From positions 105,461,001-105,525,000 of the forward strand of contig NC_060207.1 of assembly GCF_021130785.1 (NCBI RefSeq): a DNA stretch of 64,000 nt, given 5' to 3'. Under the pieces are notes generated by a model, which searched no databases, had not been told where the DNA came from, and worked only from the letters and a program-made list of their open reading frames with translations. The position numbers and the translations under genes were made by a program. This document shows positions 61,329 to 64,000 of the stretch, in pieces. Numbering within the stretch: the first letter of the stretch is position 1; each line of letters starts with the position of its first letter. This DNA comes from Homalodisca vitripennis (lineage: Eukaryota; Arthropoda; Insecta; Hemiptera; Cicadellidae).

Positions 61329-63502
61329 CCCGGCATGGATGCTTTTCCGGCCGCTATCTCAAAAATTGTATTGAGTATTTACTTTTACCCTTGACCCACA
61401 TCATTAATCAAAGTCTAACTTCTGGAATCTTTCCAGATCAGTTCAGGGTTGCAAAGGTCATTCCAATATTCAAATAAGCAAACAGTAAAACCGATTTAAA
61501 CAATTATAGGCCGATCTCATTACTTAGTGTACTATCTAAAGTATTGGAGAAGTGTGTTAAATATCAATTGCAATCGTATTTGGAACTTAATAATATTTTA
61601 TCAGAAAAACCAATTTGGATTTAGAAGTGGAAAAAAATACGACAGACGCTCTTTTCCTGCTAAACAAAGTGATCATGGAGTCAATCAATGCTAATGAAAA
61701 AGTGTTAGTTATTTTTATTGACTTGGCGAAAGCCTTTGACTCAATTGATAGACAAATCCTATTTTCAAAAATTAGAATGTGTTGGAGTGAGGGGTGTGGC
61801 CTTGAACTGGTTTAAGAGTTATTTGAGTAATAGGAAACAAGTAGTATCAATTAATAATCAAACTAGTGATGTCCTCAGTGTAGAGTATGGTGTAGTTCAA
61901 GGCAGTACACTCGGACCTTTACTATTCTTAATATATATAAATAATATTGACAAACTGAATTTAACAGGAAGACTTTTTCTATTTGCAGATGACACGGCAA
62001 TAATATTAAAAGGTAGGAACTGGAATGAAGTGTATCAAATTGCATCAAGGGAAATAACATTAATACATAAATGGTTTAATGATAATGTGCTAACCATGAA
62101 CGTAGGCAAAACTAAATGTTTGCCAATTGCCCTTCGTGCCGCGGGTGGGCCGCCCGCTGATCTCAGATTGATGCTCCACTCTTGTGGTAACGCAGTAAAT
62201 CAGTGCTGTTCCTGTAACGTCATTGAAAGGGTAGACCAGTATAAGTATTTGGGAGTAATTTTGGATTCGAAATTGAAATTTGACAACCACATCGAGAAAA
62301 TTAAGAACAACCTTAGAAAATTAATATATGTTTTTTATCAGCTGAATCGGATACTAAATTGTGATGAAATCAAGCGTGTATATTTTGCGTATGGCGCAAT
62401 CTATCCTGTTGTATGGAATAGTTGCTTGGGGAGGCGCTCGTAAAAACATAATTTACCCTCTTTACATTTTACAAAAATCAGTAATAAAAAGCCGGGTTTA
62501 AAAAACCGAAACGCTACCCCTCAAATCAGCTTTTTCAGGAGACAAAAAATACTTACAGTAAGGCAGCTGTATATAAAATCGGTTTTGGTCTACACCTTCA
62601 CGCATCGTGACTCAGTGATAACTGAGGTTACACACCAACATTTCACCAGACATGCACAACATGTTGGTATGCAGGTCCCCAGAGTAGTAACATCTACTAA
62701 TTGCACAAATTCTTTCTATGTCGCAAATTTTCTCTACAGAACAATACCTGCCCATGTAAGGGATCTGCAGGTTTCACTTAGTTTATACAAAAAACTGATC
62801 ACCGCCTGGCTGGTGGAGGTGGGGGCTGACTACGCGGGAGCTGCTAATCTGCCCTGAGTATACATGAATATGTCAAATTGCTGACTGACACCATCTACAC
62901 AAGCACTGTGTCCTGAGCTGGTCTTCCCTCGTCCATGCGTGTATTGAAATATTAAAGTTCTAAATTTTTTGCAAAGCACTCAATTTTTTAATTGAATTTA
63001 TTTTAAATTGAACTTTTTATCCTATTTTAAATTAATTGAAGTAGAGGGTTTTTATTATTAGTTCATACTTTGTTTTTATGTTTTAATTCATTAATTGTTT
63101 TTAATGATTACTTTTTTCGTAAATATTTTTCATAAAGTAAATGGTTAAAAACATCTTTGAACCTACATGAGGAAGAAAAGTATTTCTGTAGTGCTAGTCA
63201 AATACGGTGGTTGATGCATTAAGTGTAGTTACAACTATTCTGTAGCAGTCTTAGTTTGCACTTATTTTTTATTAACGTAAACTGTACATATATTTCTAAA
63301 TTTATTTAGTTCTTAGTGTAATGTGTTTCTTTTTTATCTTTCTTTCTGTTTTTTTTTTATATATTACGTAGTAAGCGCACAGTTTTTTTTTAATGGAACT
63401 CAGAGCCACGCCACAGGATTCGTCCCATGTGGCTCTTTATTCATTTTGTAATGTGTGATTGATTAACAAATAAAGTCTTTCTGATTTCTGATTTTTCTGA
63501 TT
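61329..63502 (+). mobile_element. 5'-truncated LINE inserted into the satellite array (about 2.17 kb)
   Basis: The insertion interrupts unit 4 of the satellite. TCGCC occurs at the end of the left array (61,324-61,328) and at the start of the right array (63,503-63,507), fitting a 5-bp target site duplication. Unit offset 131 on the left plus 28 on the right gives exactly 159, so removing the LINE and one TCGCC restores an intact unit. The 5' end falls inside the reverse transcriptase domain. The 3' end has AACAAATAAAG followed by a short TTTCTGA repeat tail instead of poly(A), as in several CR1-like families. Confidence 0.95.
61340..62857 (+). pseudogene. LINE reverse transcriptase and C-terminal domain, frameshifted
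   Basis: The order is that of Jockey/CR1-type LINE reverse transcriptases. 'SLTSGIFPDQFRVAKVIPIF' (about 61,410), 'NNYRPISLLSVLSKVLEK' (about 61,500) and 'NQFGFRSGKNTTDALF' (about 61,610) come first. Motif A FIDLAKAFDSID (about 61,713), VVQGSTLGPLLFLIYINNI (about 61,893) and catalytic FADD (61,982-61,993) follow, then 'GKTKCLPIALR' and 'YKYLGVILDSKL' (about 62,240). The C-terminal part after a frame change near 62,440 reads 'NCTNSFYVANFLYRTIPAH' and ends at 62,857. Both catalytic Asp sites are present. At least three frame changes (about 61,605, 61,775 and 62,440) and an in-frame stop at about 61,477 disable it. Endonuclease and ORF1 are absent through truncation. Confidence 0.92.
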
Positions 63503-64000
63503 TCGCCATGCAAAGTTGTTCATTCTGTGGCCCCGGTAGGCATATTCCAGAGAGCGGGTCGTGAGCTTGTTGATCCACTCAGTGTATCTGTGTCATGGAG
63601 TGGACATAGGTGGAGGACGCGCTCGCTGCTGAAGCGTACTTTACAAACGGATGTTCAATCATCGCCACGCAAAGTTGTTCATTCTGTGGCCCCGGTAGGC
63701 ATATTCCAGAGAGCGGGTCGTGAGCTTGTTGATCCACTCAGTGTATCTGTGTCATGGAGTGGACATAGGTGGAGGACGCGCTCGCTGCTGAAGCGTACTT
63801 TACAAACGGATGTTCAATCATCGCCACGCAAAGTTGTTCATTCTGTGGCCCCGGTAGGCATATTCCAGAGAGCGGGTCGTGAGCTTGTTGATCCACTCAG
63901 TGTATCTGTGTCATGGAGTGGACATAGGTGGAGGACGCGCTCGCTGCTGAAGCGTACTTTACAAACGGATGTTCAATCATCGCCACGCAAAGTTGTTCAT
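63503..64000 (+). repeat. 159-bp satellite array, right part, running off the window
   Basis: Units start at 63,535, 63,694 and 63,853 at an exact 159-bp period and continue to the last base. All three carry GGAGGACGCG where all four left units have GGAGCACGCG, and all carry CAGTGTATCT (only unit 3 does on the left). The 53-codon frame is open here from 63,508 to the window edge, more than 160 codons. Confidence 0.95.

Noticed and set aside
1..64000. CRISPR array or prokaryotic operon
   Set aside because: None of the tandem arrays has the repeat-spacer pattern. The 31-bp and 21-bp arrays have no unique spacers, and the sequence is plainly eukaryotic.

Overview
The window is AT-rich eukaryotic DNA, most likely from an insect. 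It holds no complete host gene that I can recognise. The support is broad AT-rich non-coding sequence, spliceosomal-type exon boundaries, many (TA)n and (GT)n microsatellites, and a transposon set typical of arthropods: Jockey/CR1-type LINE remnants, mariner/Tc1-superfamily elements with DUF4817-type transposases, and a piggyBac-like MITE. A hemipteran host is a guess from the look of the repeats, not something shown here.

Left part (1-23,300): a decayed LINE 3' end with an RNase H segment (431-1205, minus), a 637-bp piggyBac-like MITE with TTAA duplications (4548-5184), two copies of a ~425-bp repeat (8640 and 11,511) of which one is flanked by 24-bp direct repeats, a tandem duplication carrying two CRE palindromes (15,603-15,882), and a tRNA-like pol III unit lying between two 64-bp direct repeats (22,950-23,285). 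One interspersed family with a 'GCTAACGCTCAGCCAA' core recurs at about 2.3, 12.4-13.0, 28.8, 33.6 and 38.0 kb.

Middle part (26,800-46,900): minisatellites at 26.9 and 28.4 kb (a shared ~21-bp motif), a 3 x 134-bp tandem triplication (30,627-31,028), and a 6 x 31-bp array (44.6 kb). The best host-gene evidence is a small terminal exon on the minus strand (31,458-31,541) with a good splice acceptor and a poly(A) signal 200 nt downstream. There is also a 95-codon minus-strand open stretch broken by one TGA (40,342-40,626), two decayed LINE pieces (34.1-34.9 and 35.8-36.3 kb), a CpG-rich island (33.8-34.1 kb) and a diverged ~480-bp duplication (41.1 and 43.7 kb).

Right part (46,900-64,000): two mariner-type elements lie 640 bp apart. 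One (46,917-48,930) is almost wholly a palindrome with two convergent copies of the same transposase fragment. The other (49,572-52,170) has ~500-bp terminal inverted repeats and sits in a (TA)n tract. A ~185-bp inverted-repeat pair (53.3/54.2 kb) and another inverted-repeat element (58.0-58.8 kb) follow. The window ends in a 159-bp satellite array (60,719 to the edge) split by a 5'-truncated LINE. Removing the LINE plus one copy of a 5-bp target duplication restores the 159-bp period exactly.

The genes do not form a pathway. The window is best read as intergenic or intronic DNA shaped by transposition and tandem duplication.
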